The translations under genes were made by a program, and so were the position numbers. A stretch of DNA of 64,000 bases, from contig NZ_JBHUEK010000007.1 in NCBI RefSeq assembly GCF_042680725.1, forward strand, positions 434,001-498,000. Direction: 5' to 3'. This DNA comes from Ferdinandcohnia salidurans (lineage in GTDB: Bacteria; Bacillota; Bacilli; Bacillales; Bacillaceae_L). This document shows, in pieces, positions 35,609-44,149 of this stretch (position 1 is its first letter; each line of letters begins with the position of its first letter). The notes under the pieces were generated by a model, which was given only the letters and a program-made list of their open reading frames with translations, was not told the DNA's origin and made no database searches.

Positions 35609-36619
35609 TTATTCTCCAATAATAACGCGGAGAACATTAGGGCGATCTTTAAAAGTTTTTGTACCAGCTCCGTAGCCAACCGATGTTACCTTCATTGAAG
35701 GAAAGCTACAAAATTCTTCAGTCAGGACGGAAACGATTCCTGCCCCTGTAGGAGTTGTGAGTTCAAAACGAATATCACTTTGTTCAATTGGAACTCCTTT
35801 TAGAATTTCAAGTGTGGCAGGTGCAGGGACTGGGTAGATACCATGATCAATATGGATTTTACCTGTTCCCACTGGTACGGATGATGATTTAATAGTTGTT
35901 ATTTCAAGTTGGTGCAATAAGATTGCTGCCCCTACTATATCGATAATGGAATCAACAGCGCCTACTTCATGAAAATGGACTTTGTCCAAAGGAAGTCCAT
36001 GAATAAGCCCTTCCGCTTCGCCGATTTTTCTGAATATTTTCAGTGATGTTTCCTTTACTTCTGGTGCAAGTTCAGACTCATCTATCATCTTCACAATATC
36101 CTTATAGGAACGATGTGAATGGTGATGATGACCATGGCTGTGATCGTGATCATGGTCATGGCTGTGCCCATGACTATGATCGTGTTCATGATGATGGTCG
36201 TGGCTGTGCCCATGACTATGATCGTGTTCATGATGATGGTCGTGGCTGTGCCCATGACTATGATCGTGTTCATGATGATGGTCGTGGCTGTGATCATGAC
36301 TGTGATCGTGTTCATGATGATGGTCGTGGCTGTGCCCATGACTGTGATCGTGTTCATGAGTATGTTCATGGTCGTGATGATGGTGATCATGATCATGCGT
36401 GTGATTGCTGCCATCGTTTTTTAAAATGACATCAAATTTTGTTGAAGTGATCCCGTTTTTCACGATCTTTTTCCATTCTAATTCGTATTCATCTTCAAAT
36501 TGAAGTTTCTTTAATTCCTGAACTAGTATTTGTGGGTCAGCTCCTGCATCTAGTAATGCACCAATTACCATATCCCCACTAATCCCAGAAAAACAGTCTA
36601 AATATAGTGTTTTCATCAC
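35609..36619 (-). CDS. larC: LarC1, nickel-pincer cofactor nickel insertase (His-rich)
   Basis: A 336-residue protein that inserts nickel into the pyridinium-bisthiocarboxylate cofactor of lactate-racemase-type enzymes. It begins TLYLDCFSGISGDMVIGALLD, the LarC signature, and has KVHFHEVGAVDSIIDIVG and GYGAGTKTFKDRPNVLRV. A His/Asp/Glu/Ser/Gly insert of about 95 residues (about 72-168) carries near-perfect 14-residue repeats and would bind nickel. It ends where LarC1 ends in Lactobacillus; the C-terminal LarC2 half is missing and a terminator follows. The start is GTG 36619 or ATG 36616, overlapping the larB stop. Confidence 0.85.
   Translation of the reverse strand: MMKTLYLDCFSGISGDMVIGALLDAGADPQILVQELKKLQFEDEYELEWKKIVKNGITSTKFDVILKNDGSNHTHDHDHHHHDHEHTHEHDHSHGHSHDHHHEHDHSHDHSHDHHHEHDHSHGHSHDHHHEHDHSHGHSHDHHHEHDHSHGHSHDHDHDHSHGHHHHSHRSYKDIVKMIDESELAPEVKETSLKIFRKIGEAEGLIHGLPLDKVHFHEVGAVDSIIDIVGAAILLHQLEITTIKSSSVPVGTGKIHIDHGIYPVPAPATLEILKGVPIEQSDIRFELTTPTGAGIVSVLTEEFCSFPSMKVTSVGYGAGTKTFKDRPNVLRVIIGE
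36169..36336. repeat. Four 42-bp tandem repeats inside larC
   Basis: Four head-to-tail 42-bp units begin at 36169, 36211, 36253 and 36295. They differ by only a few bases (for example GCC versus GAT at unit ends). They code for a 14-residue His-rich unit. Degenerate copies flank both ends. Confidence 0.9.
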
Positions 36620-37371
36620 TTTACGTTCTCCTTCTGAGCAAGTTGGTCAATTAATACTGCGCTGTAGGCACCGCCGAAACCGTTATCGATGTTCACAACA
36701 CTGATTCCTGATGCACAAGAATTAAGCATCGTTAGCAAAGCTGACAGACCTTGAAAATTAGCTCCATATCCAATGCTAGTTGGGACTGCAATAATTGGAT
36801 GGGATACGAGCCCTCCAACTACACTTGGCAAGGCGCCTTCCATTCCAGCGACAACCACGGAAACATTTGCGTTTCTAATTTCATCAATGTTATCGAATAA
36901 GCGATGGATGCCAGCTACCCCCACATCATAAAAACGTCGAACAGTACTTCCTAATACTTCAGCGGTAATAGCAGCCTCTTCAGCAACTCTTAGATCAGAT
37001 GTTCCAGCACAAACAATCGCAACATAGCCATCCCTTTGCTTTTGATCTTGCGTAGTGTCCGTCCAATATAGAATTTGAGCTGTTTCATTGTAAACAAACT
37101 CAGGATTTGAGTGTAAAATAAAGTCCGCCTTGTCCTGTGAAATTCTCGTTACAAGGACATTGTCTCCACGTCCCTTAATCACATTGACAATCGTTTGAAT
37201 TTGTTCTTTTGTCTTGCCCTCACCAAAAACAATTTCAGGGAAGCCCTGCCTGTTTTTTCGATGATGATCGATTTTTGCAAAACCTAAATTCTCATATGTT
37301 GCAAGCTGTTGTTTCGCATCATCAATACTTAAAGTTCCTTGTTTCACTTGCTTTAAAATTTCTTCTACCAT
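36616..37371 (-). CDS. larB: LarB, NaAD carboxylase/hydrolase for nickel-pincer cofactor
   Basis: A 251-residue enzyme that carboxylates nicotinic acid adenine dinucleotide and releases the mononucleotide, the first step of pincer cofactor synthesis. The N-terminal part includes NRQGFPEIVFGEGKTKEQI. The C-terminal PurE-like domain has VCAGTSDLRVAEEAA, RFYDVGVAGIHRL, VVVAGMEGALPSVVGGLV and PTSIGYGA. All are diagnostic. The stop overlaps the larC start. It is separated from gntK by a probable terminator, so larB-larC may have their own promoter. Confidence 0.92.
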   Translation of the reverse strand: MVEEILKQVKQGTLSIDDAKQQLATYENLGFAKIDHHRKNRQGFPEIVFGEGKTKEQIQTIVNVIKGRGDNVLVTRISQDKADFILHSNPEFVYNETAQILYWTDTTQDQKQRDGYVAIVCAGTSDLRVAEEAAITAEVLGSTVRRFYDVGVAGIHRLFDNIDEIRNANVSVVVAGMEGALPSVVGGLVSHPIIAVPTSIGYGANFQGLSALLTMLNSCASGISVVNIDNGFGGAYSAVLIDQLAQKENVK

Positions 37372-37430
37372 GTTGTTTCACACACCTTAATCGATATGTC
37401 GATCGATTTTAGAATCTATGTATATCCTAA

Positions 37431-37457
37431 AGCGCCAGTATCAATCTGACGCTTTCA
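37431..37457 (-). terminator. Hairpin between gntK and larB
   Basis: Stem AAAGCGTCAG / CTGGCGCTTT with one G-U pair just past the gntK stop. The U-run is poor, so read-through into larB is possible. Confidence 0.5.
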
Positions 37458-37458
37458 T

Positions 37459-38931
37459 TTAGAAATGTTTAATAATATCTTTTTCAATTGCTTCATATTT
37501 TGCGTATATATTTTTGTATTTTTCATGGTTCTCCATATTTGGTACGACAGGATCACCCATTGGAATATTGTTTTTGATATCTTCAAATGAGTTAGCTTTA
37601 CCAATGCTAACAAGTGCCGTCCAAGCTGCACCCCATGCTGCGCTATGATGGCTTTCTGGAACATAAACCTCTTTACCAAATACATCAGCTAGCATTTGAA
37701 GCCATAATGAAGAACGTGCCATTCCGCCGTTAACGTATAGTTTTTCAGTCTCTCCAGCTTGTTTTTCTAATGCTTGACCAATTTGGTATAGATTAAATGT
37801 GATTCCTTCTAGAACGGCACGCACAAAGTGCTCAGTTTTATGAGTAACAGACATTCCGAAGAAATTTCCACGTGCTTGCTGGTTCCATAAAGGTGCGCGT
37901 TCCCCATTTATATAAGGATGGAAAAATAAACCATCAGCACCAGGTCCTACCTTAGCAGCCTCTGCTGTAAAATGATCAAAGCTTTCCTGATAATTAAGAA
38001 GTTCTTTTAACCATTGAAGAGCAATTCCACCATTATTTGTAGGGCCACCAACAATAAAATATTCTTCCGAAAAAGCATAACAGAAGGTTTCGTGCTTTGT
38101 ATTGGATTGGAATCCTTTTGTAAATTGACGAATGGCTCCGCTTGTACCAACTGTTACTGCAACTTCACCAGGGGATATCGCTCCAATTCCTAAATTTGCA
38201 AACTGACCATCAGCTGCTCCGATGATAAATGGCATCTCACTTGATATCCCCATTTCATCAGCAATTGTTGGGTTCATTTCGGTTAATCGATAGGTCGGTG
38301 GTACGATCTTTGAAAGCATGTTTTCTGTAATACCCGCTTTGTTAAGAACCTCTTCATCCCATTGGAATGTGTTACCGTTAAACATTCCGGTTGCTGATGC
38401 CATTGCATAATCAATCACACGTTGATTAAACCATTTTAGAAGTAAATATTCTTTAATGGATAGGAAATAGCTTGCTTGGGTATAGGGAATATAATCATTT
38501 TCCCTCATCCAAATGAGCTTAGCTAAAGGTGACATTGGATGAATCGGCATACCGGTTCTTGAAAAAATTTCAAGGCCGTCAGATTCCATAAGTTCATTTG
38601 CTTGTTTTGTACTTCTACCGTCTGCCCAAATCAATGCTTGGGAAAGAGCCTCTCCATTATCCCCCATACAAATGATGGAATGCATTGCGGCTGAAATACC
38701 TAAGCTAATAATTTCATCTTTGTTTACATTCGCTTGCTGAATAGCCATATTAATTGCTTTTACAGCAGAGCGCTCAATTTCATCAGGGTCTTGCTCAACC
38801 CATCCTTGCTTCGGGTAGTAAGAGGTAACTAGATCCTCTGCTTCTGCAACTACCCTACCATCTAAGGTAAAGATTACTGCTTTTGCACTGGTTGTCCCAA
38901 GATCGAGACCAATAACGTACTCATGTGACAT
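37459..38931 (-). CDS. gntK: Gluconokinase, FGGY family
   Basis: A 490-residue sugar kinase that phosphorylates D-gluconate to 6-phosphogluconate. Visible are GLDLGTTSAKAVIF (phosphate 1), ALIWADGRSTKQA, GAADGQFANLGIG, VTVGTSGAIRQF and the C-terminal VNGGMARSSLWLQMLADVFG. The length and the ADGRS/GQFAN segments fit B. subtilis-type GntK better than xylulokinase or glycerol kinase. Its presence among lar genes points to gluconate made by an epimerase as substrate. No gntR or gntP is nearby. Confidence 0.85.
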   Translation of the reverse strand: MSHEYVIGLDLGTTSAKAVIFTLDGRVVAEAEDLVTSYYPKQGWVEQDPDEIERSAVKAINMAIQQANVNKDEIISLGISAAMHSIICMGDNGEALSQALIWADGRSTKQANELMESDGLEIFSRTGMPIHPMSPLAKLIWMRENDYIPYTQASYFLSIKEYLLLKWFNQRVIDYAMASATGMFNGNTFQWDEEVLNKAGITENMLSKIVPPTYRLTEMNPTIADEMGISSEMPFIIGAADGQFANLGIGAISPGEVAVTVGTSGAIRQFTKGFQSNTKHETFCYAFSEEYFIVGGPTNNGGIALQWLKELLNYQESFDHFTAEAAKVGPGADGLFFHPYINGERAPLWNQQARGNFFGMSVTHKTEHFVRAVLEGITFNLYQIGQALEKQAGETEKLYVNGGMARSSLWLQMLADVFGKEVYVPESHHSAAWGAAWTALVSIGKANSFEDIKNNIPMGDPVVPNMENHEKYKNIYAKYEAIEKDIIKHF

Positions 38932-39008
38932 CCCTACATCTTCCTTCGTTCAATCGTATTTTCGTTGGTTTTCGACTTAATGTTACCATATTATTCTTTC
39001 AAAAGAAA

Positions 39009-39035
39009 AAGCTTTGGAAAGATTCCCAAAGCCTT
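39009..39035 (-). terminator. Terminator downstream of larE
   Basis: Stem GGCTTTGGG / CCAAAGC-type inverted repeat followed on the minus strand by TTTTTC. It lies beyond the MITE-like element that separates larE from gntK. Confidence 0.65.
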
Positions 39036-39052
39036 TTCTAGTTATGATTCGT

Positions 39053-39195
39053 GTTCAAAAAGGAGGATGAAAAGGACCGAGAATTTCAAGGCGGCGCAGT
39101 TTTGAGTAGCGGAACGTATGTACTTTATACGTGAGCAACGGAAAAACAAGCCAACGAAGAAATTCGAAGCGTCATTTTTACCGGACTTTTTGAAC
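39053..39195. repeat. MITE-like element with GTTCAAAAAG inverted ends
   Basis: A 143-bp stretch bounded by perfect 10-bp inverted repeats GTTCAAAAAG / CTTTTTGAAC, with similar sequence extending outside. The interior contains the dyad ACGTATGT...TATACGT. It encodes nothing. The end sequence and the ACGTA dyad are familiar from dispersed repeats in Bacillus genomes (bcr1-like), but identity needs a search. Confidence 0.65.
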
Positions 39196-39203
39196 ATCCT
39201 CTC

Positions 39204-40004
39204 TTAAGAAAGTACTTTATTCATACTTCCACTCTTATACCCTACTAAATCAAGTGTTATATATTTATAGCCAATTTCATTTAGCTTTTTAGTAATGGCA
39301 TCATGTTTTTCCAAGACAATTTTCATGTCGTTAGGTTCGACTTCAATCCTTGCAATATCTTGATGTGTGCGAACACGAACTTGGCGGATTTCAAGAGATT
39401 TAAGGAATTCCTCTGCTCTTTCGACCTTTGTAAGTTTTTCAATTGTGATTTTTTCACCGTAAGCAATTCGAGAAGATAGACATGCGAAGGATGGTTTATT
39501 CCAAGTAGGTAAATCGAATTCACGGGATAATTCCCTAATTTCGTCTTTAAAAAGATTTGCCTCTTGTAATGGTCCACGAATGCCTTTTTCCTTAGCCGCC
39601 TTCATTCCGGGTCGAAATTCATTCATGTCATCTGCAATGACTCCATATACAACATTGTGATAGCCTTCACGTTCCATAACAGGAATCAGATGATCAAATA
39701 GACTGCTCTTACAGAAATAACAACGATTTTTGTCATTTTCTGTGTAGCCTGGAATGGCAAGCTCTGATGTTTCAATCACTCGATGGTTGGCACCTATATG
39801 TTTTGCTAGAACTTGAGCTTCCTTAAGCTCAGTTGAAGGATATGTTTCTGAATCAGCAGTTACCGCCAACACATTTTCTTTCCCAAGTGTGTCGACAGCA
39901 GCCTTAAGTAAAAAGGTACTGTCAACACCACCGGAAAATGCAACGACAACAGATTCCATCTCTCGGAGAATTGACACAAGCTTTTGATACTTTTCATCGA
40001 TCAT
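39204..40004 (-). CDS. larE: LarE, ATP-dependent sacrificial sulfur transferase
   Basis: A 266-residue PP-loop protein that adenylates the carboxylate of the pincer precursor and gives up sulfur from its own cysteine. The PP-loop is AFSGGVDST (22-30). The CYFCK pair (C95, C98) and the sacrificial-type cysteine C175 in PSFACLSSRIAYG are present, as are GVIADDMNEFRPG and RGPLQEANL. Length agrees with the family. ATG follows GGGGGAG. It is third in the larA-SDR-larE unit. Confidence 0.92.
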   Translation of the reverse strand: MIDEKYQKLVSILREMESVVVAFSGGVDSTFLLKAAVDTLGKENVLAVTADSETYPSTELKEAQVLAKHIGANHRVIETSELAIPGYTENDKNRCYFCKSSLFDHLIPVMEREGYHNVVYGVIADDMNEFRPGMKAAKEKGIRGPLQEANLFKDEIRELSREFDLPTWNKPSFACLSSRIAYGEKITIEKLTKVERAEEFLKSLEIRQVRVRTHQDIARIEVEPNDMKIVLEKHDAITKKLNEIGYKYITLDLVGYKSGSMNKVLS

Positions 40005-40089
40005 TGTCTTCTCCCCCTTCTCTCCCGGTTGTAAATTAGATATGTCTATTTTATATATATCGCCTCATGACGCATAAAAGAAGTTTGAA

Positions 40090-40860
40090 TTAGATGGTCA
40101 TGCTTCCAAACCCGCCATCAACGCGAAGGAATGTACCAGTTACAAAGCTTGAAGCGTTCTCTGATGCTAAGAAGACAGCTGCTCCTTTTAGCTCATCTGG
40201 GTTCCCGAAACGATTCATTGGAGTGTGACCCATGATGGATGCAATACGCTCTTCACTTAAGATTTTACGATTTTGTTCAGCTGGGAAGAATCCAGGAATA
40301 ATTGCATTTACACGAATGCCGTGTGGAGCAAATTCTCTAGCTAAGAACTGAGTCATGCTGTTAACACCAGCTTTTGAAACTGAATACGTAAATACTTTAG
40401 ATAGAGGTGTTGTAGAAGAAACGGAAGAAATATTAATAATACTTCCTTTGCGTTCTTGTTCAATCATTCTCTTTGCGAAAATTTGAGTCGCAACTACATA
40501 ACCTTTTAGGTTAACGTCCATGATTTTGTCATATTCGTCCATGTCAAGTTCAAAGAATGGAGTAGGACTATTCATACCAGGTGCATTTAGGAGGATATCA
40601 ATTCCACCTGACCAAGCTACAATTTCATTTGCAGCATTTTCAAGTGATTCACGTGAAAGAACGTCTGCTGCGAAAGCTTTCGCAACGCCACCTTCTGCTT
40701 CAATTTCTTTTACAACTGCTTCTGCTTTTTCAAGGTTACGTCCAACGATGGCAACTTTAGCGCCATGTTCAGCAAATCCTTTACAAATAGAAGAACCTAG
40801 GACACTATTTCCACCAATAGCTACAGCCGTTTTTCCAGTTAAGTCAAATAATTTAGTCAT
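40090..40860 (-). CDS. SDR-family oxidoreductase, fructuronate/mannonate-type candidate
   Basis: A 256-residue classical SDR. The NAD(P) motif is GGNSVLGSSICKG near 17-29, NAPG is at about 91-94, and the catalytic Ser-Tyr-Lys triad is in ISSVSS and YSVSK. LRVDGGFGS forms the end. Members of this group include D-mannonate oxidoreductase (YjmF/UxuB-type) and gluconate 5-dehydrogenase. Its place between a LarA-family epimerase and larE, with gntK downstream, favours an aldonate/ketoaldonate substrate such as fructuronate-mannonate. The exact substrate is inferred only from context. Confidence 0.7.
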   Translation of the reverse strand: MTKLFDLTGKTAVAIGGNSVLGSSICKGFAEHGAKVAIVGRNLEKAEAVVKEIEAEGGVAKAFAADVLSRESLENAANEIVAWSGGIDILLNAPGMNSPTPFFELDMDEYDKIMDVNLKGYVVATQIFAKRMIEQERKGSIINISSVSSTTPLSKVFTYSVSKAGVNSMTQFLAREFAPHGIRVNAIIPGFFPAEQNRKILSEERIASIMGHTPMNRFGNPDELKGAAVFLASENASSFVTGTFLRVDGGFGSMTI

Positions 40861-40932
40861 GTCTATTCCCCTTTTTCTTATGTAATTATACCGAATTCTG
40901 TTTATGGGGGCTTAGCCCCCACATAACAAGAA

Positions 40933-42201
40933 TTACTGTAGGTTTCCGTTTTCGTCAAAATCGAAATCGTAAAGATCTGAAGCCTGTTCCATGTTTGGAT
41001 GTTGATTAATGTAATCAAGTAACGCTTCCGATACTTCAATTTCGCTTACATGTAAGGTATCTTTAATACGAACCATTTTAACCGTTGTAAAATCTAAAAT
41101 ATTACATGTTTTGATTGCTGCTTGGATTGCTTCTTTATCGTTTGGTAATGTTGTTGCAATTTTCGTTGGTGCCACAACTGTTGAAGTAAGTCCATTCGCA
41201 TAAGTGAAATCGCGGTCCATTTTATCCACAAGTCGTTGTGTCGTAAAGTCGGCAGTACCAACACCGTTTGCATTTCCTTCAGTTTCTGGAGTGAGATCAA
41301 GAACAACCATTTTGTTCACTTCAGGACCACCGTGTGCATATGGAGTAGGATAGCGACCCGTAATATTAGGATCCATACCGTCGCCGCTTATATTTTTTCC
41401 AATCTGATCGATGACAAGGACATCGATTTGATCGAAGAATAGCTTTGGTAGTAATTTTTTTGCTTGCGCTTGAAGTTCAGGTTCCTTTTCGACAATTTCA
41501 TCTGGGAGCATAATATCAAGTACAGCAACTTTGTCAAATGCATTTTCGACAGTTGCCACACCAAAAAGAATAGGTGTTTTTTCCATGATCATTTGCGCCA
41601 TAGCTGGAACATTTTCTGCCATGTATTTAAAACCTAATTGGTGGCAAGCTTCTGCTCCTTTTTGTTTTCCAAGGCCAATACTGATCATCTTCTGAATACC
41701 ACTTTCTACAGAACCACGGAAGGCTGTATGTGGTTTAACGCGGTTAATAACTACAATACCGTCAGCTTTTGAGGCATATTGATCAATATAAACAGGTAAT
41801 CCGTTTGCTAATTCCCCCAGCTTTACAACTTCCATGGAAGAGCGAATTTCACAGCCAACACTTTCTTCAGTTACACCAAGATGTTTAAGAACTTCACGTT
41901 GTCCCTCTCCTGTTGCACCACCATGGCTTCCCATACTAGGTACGATAAAAGGAGTACCACCTTGTTCTTTAATAAATTGAACTGTTGTTTTCGTGAGGTC
42001 AACTAAACGGTCAATTCCACGGCTACCTACAGCAATTGCAATTTCCATGCCAGGTTTAATAGTTTGTTTTACTTCTTCACGTTGCAGTTTATTTGTTAAC
42101 TCTTCTACTAAATTTTCTATTTTTGAATCATCAAAATTTTGTTTCACTTTGAGCATTTTTGGAACAGGAATATCCCGTAATAACTCTTGGAGAATACCCA
42201 T
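40933..42201 (-). CDS. LarA-family nickel-dependent hydroxyacid epimerase, probable D-gluconate 2-epimerase
   Basis: A 422-residue LarA homologue. Residues matching those that hold the nickel-pincer cofactor and do catalysis in lactate racemase are present. They are R61 (GSRGIDRL), H93 (GSHGGATGEG), H158 (KPHTAFRG), K171 (SGIQKM, covalent cofactor lysine) and H187 (ACHQLGF). The family includes lactate and malate racemases and a D-gluconate 2-epimerase (gluconate-mannonate). Neighbours larE, larB, larC would make the cofactor; gntK and gnd would use gluconate. The start at 42201 has AAGGAGGAG upstream, and a longer frame is unlikely. The substrate remains inference. Confidence 0.8.
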   Translation of the reverse strand: MGILQELLRDIPVPKMLKVKQNFDDSKIENLVEELTNKLQREEVKQTIKPGMEIAIAVGSRGIDRLVDLTKTTVQFIKEQGGTPFIVPSMGSHGGATGEGQREVLKHLGVTEESVGCEIRSSMEVVKLGELANGLPVYIDQYASKADGIVVINRVKPHTAFRGSVESGIQKMISIGLGKQKGAEACHQLGFKYMAENVPAMAQMIMEKTPILFGVATVENAFDKVAVLDIMLPDEIVEKEPELQAQAKKLLPKLFFDQIDVLVIDQIGKNISGDGMDPNITGRYPTPYAHGGPEVNKMVVLDLTPETEGNANGVGTADFTTQRLVDKMDRDFTYANGLTSTVVAPTKIATTLPNDKEAIQAAIKTCNILDFTTVKMVRIKDTLHVSEIEVSEALLDYINQHPNMEQASDLYDFDFDENGNLQ

Positions 42202-42330
42202 GATTAAACTCCTCCTTATATAAACGTTCCATCTATAAAATAAGTTTACGCGTTTTGACAAAATTGTGTCTCTATTTAATCTAAGTTAAATGACAACAAA
42301 CAATTAGTGGCTCAAAAAGTATGTAATCCC

Positions 42331-42348
42331 TTACATCGGATGATGTAA
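42331..42348. promoter_or_regulatory. Dyad upstream of LarA-family gene
   Basis: TTACATC-GGAT-GATGTAA, a perfect 7-bp dyad, lies about 130 bp upstream of the epimerase start, between it and the gnd terminator. It may be an operator for an unknown regulator. Confidence 0.3.
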
Positions 42349-42358
42349 TTTTAACAAA

Positions 42359-42390
42359 CAAAAGCCGGGGTTCCAATGTTGAAACCCCAA
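42359..42390 (-). terminator. Terminator after gnd
   Basis: Stem TTGGGGTTTC / GGAACCCCGG with a loop, followed on the minus strand by CTTTTG. It is directly past the gnd stop. Confidence 0.75.
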
Positions 42391-42399
42391 CAATGTGTT

Positions 42400-43812
42400 T
42401 TATTCCATCCAGTTTGTATGGAAAGTTCCTTCTTTGTCTACACGTTGATATGTGTGAGCACCGAAGTAGTCACGTTGTGCTTGAAGAAGGTTTGCAGGTA
42501 ATGTTTCAGTACGGTAGCTATCATAGTATGCAACTGCACTTGCGAAACTTGGTACAGGAATTCCGTTTTCAATAGCAAGTGAAATAACTTTACGTAATGA
42601 AGCTTGGTAACCTTCTGCAATTTCCTTGAAATATGGGTCTAATAATAAGTTTGGTAATTGGCCGTCTCGGTCATATGCATCCTTAATTTTTTGTAGGAAT
42701 TGTGCACGGATGATACATCCACCACGGAAAATCATTGCAATTTCACCGTAGTTTAAATTCCAATTATATTCTTCAGAAGCTACACGCATTTGCGCGAAAC
42801 CTTGTGCATAAGAAATGATTTTACTTAAGTAAAGTGCTTTACGTACTGCTTCAATAAGTTCTTGTTTATCTCCATTAAATCCTTCAGCAGATGGACCAGA
42901 AAGAACTTGACTTGCTTTTACACGCTCATCCTTCATTGCAGAGATGAAACGAGCAAATACAGATTCAGTGATGATTGGTAGTGGAACACCTAAATCTAGT
43001 GCGTTTTGACTAGTCCATTTACCAGTACCTTTTTGACCCGCAGTATCAAGAATAACATCAACAAGTGGTTTACCTGTTTCTTCATCCTTTTTAGTGAAAA
43101 TATCTGCAGTAATTTCAATTAAGTAGCTATCTAGTTCACCTTTGTTCCACTCAGCAAATACTTCATGAAGTTCGTCAGTGCTTAATCCGAGAACATTTTT
43201 TAGAATGAAGTAAGCTTCACAAATCAATTGCATATCGCCGTATTCAATTCCGTTGTGAACCATTTTTACATAGTGTCCTGCACCGTTTGGTCCAATATAT
43301 GTACAACATGGATCGCCTGATACTTTAGCAGAAATTGCTGTTAGGATAGGCTCAACAAGTTCATATGCTTCTTTTTGTCCACCAGGCATAATTGAAGGAC
43401 CTTTTAATGCTCCCTCTTCCCCACCAGAAACTCCAGTTCCGATGAAGTGGATGCCTGTTGATTCTAATTCTTTGTTACGACGAATAGTATCTTGGAAGAA
43501 TGTGTTACCACCATCAATTAGGATATCATTTTCTTCAAGATATGGTTTTAGGGAATCAATTGTTGCATCAGTTGCTGGGCCAGCTTTAACCATTAATAAA
43601 ATCTTACGTGGTTTTTCTAAAGAATTTACAAATTCCTCAATCGTTTTTGCGCCAACAAAGTTTTTGCCAGTTGCTTCATTATTAAGAAACTCTTCTGTTT
43701 TTTCATATGAACGGTTAAAAACAGCAACAGAGTATCCTCTGCTTTCTATATTTAACGCTAAGTTTTTACCCATTACTGCTAATCCAACTACACCAATTTG
43801 TTGCTTAGACAT
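42400..43812 (-). CDS. gnd: 6-phosphogluconate dehydrogenase, decarboxylating
   Basis: A 470-residue enzyme making ribulose 5-phosphate from 6-phosphogluconate. The NADP motif is GLAVMGKNLALN (10-21), substrate binding is in GTGVSGGEEGA, HNGIEYGDMQL contains the catalytic Lys/His-Asn region, and GTGKWTSQNALDLGVP is also diagnostic. Length equals the long GndA-type NADP enzyme. It lies just upstream of the epimerase, with a terminator between, and would process the product of GntK. ATG 43812 follows a weak AAGGTATG. Confidence 0.95.
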   Translation of the reverse strand: MSKQQIGVVGLAVMGKNLALNIESRGYSVAVFNRSYEKTEEFLNNEATGKNFVGAKTIEEFVNSLEKPRKILLMVKAGPATDATIDSLKPYLEENDILIDGGNTFFQDTIRRNKELESTGIHFIGTGVSGGEEGALKGPSIMPGGQKEAYELVEPILTAISAKVSGDPCCTYIGPNGAGHYVKMVHNGIEYGDMQLICEAYFILKNVLGLSTDELHEVFAEWNKGELDSYLIEITADIFTKKDEETGKPLVDVILDTAGQKGTGKWTSQNALDLGVPLPIITESVFARFISAMKDERVKASQVLSGPSAEGFNGDKQELIEAVRKALYLSKIISYAQGFAQMRVASEEYNWNLNYGEIAMIFRGGCIIRAQFLQKIKDAYDRDGQLPNLLLDPYFKEIAEGYQASLRKVISLAIENGIPVPSFASAVAYYDSYRTETLPANLLQAQRDYFGAHTYQRVDKEGTFHTNWME

Positions 43813-44149
43813 TTAAATCATACCTTTCTACTTATGTATTCAATGATAGAAAACACATCATGATGTTATTTTGCGTATCTTTTAAAGTGATTATGACAAT
43901 AATTTTTAAAAGATTATGTAGCGTCCAAATAATTAATTTGTTTCCTAAACTAATTATTTATATATAGAAGAATATACTGTTTGCATCAATTCGTCAACTG
44001 TTGAAATTTGTAGTTTCTATGAAGTTCTTAAACTATCTTTTTTATAAATCTCATAAATTTATTAATTGATTATCTTAAAAATAGTGTTACAATGAGTAAT
44101 AATTTAAATTTTTTGATTTTAAGCATCATTTTATATGGAGGTAACTTAA
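43813..44149. other. Divergent promoter region of gnd and ilvD
   Basis: A 337-bp AT-rich region. An ilvD promoter candidate TTGATT-N16-TACAAT is at 44066-44093. The left part should hold the gnd promoter. No T-box or other riboswitch was recognised, and no ORF was seen. Confidence 0.5.
44066..44093 (+). promoter_or_regulatory. Sigma-A promoter candidate for ilvD
   Basis: TTGATT at 44066-44071 and TACAAT at 44088-44093 with a 16-bp spacer, about 57 bp upstream of the ilvD start. Confidence 0.5.

Noticed and set aside
35573..35640. Programmed frameshift from larC1 into larC2
   Set aside because: No LarC2-like sequence exists in any frame downstream; a terminator follows within 10 bp.
36043..36429. 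Long ORFs on both strands over the larC repeats, or a CRISPR-like array
   Set aside because: They come from the low-complexity His codons of larC. The repeats are direct, without spacers, and in frame with larC.
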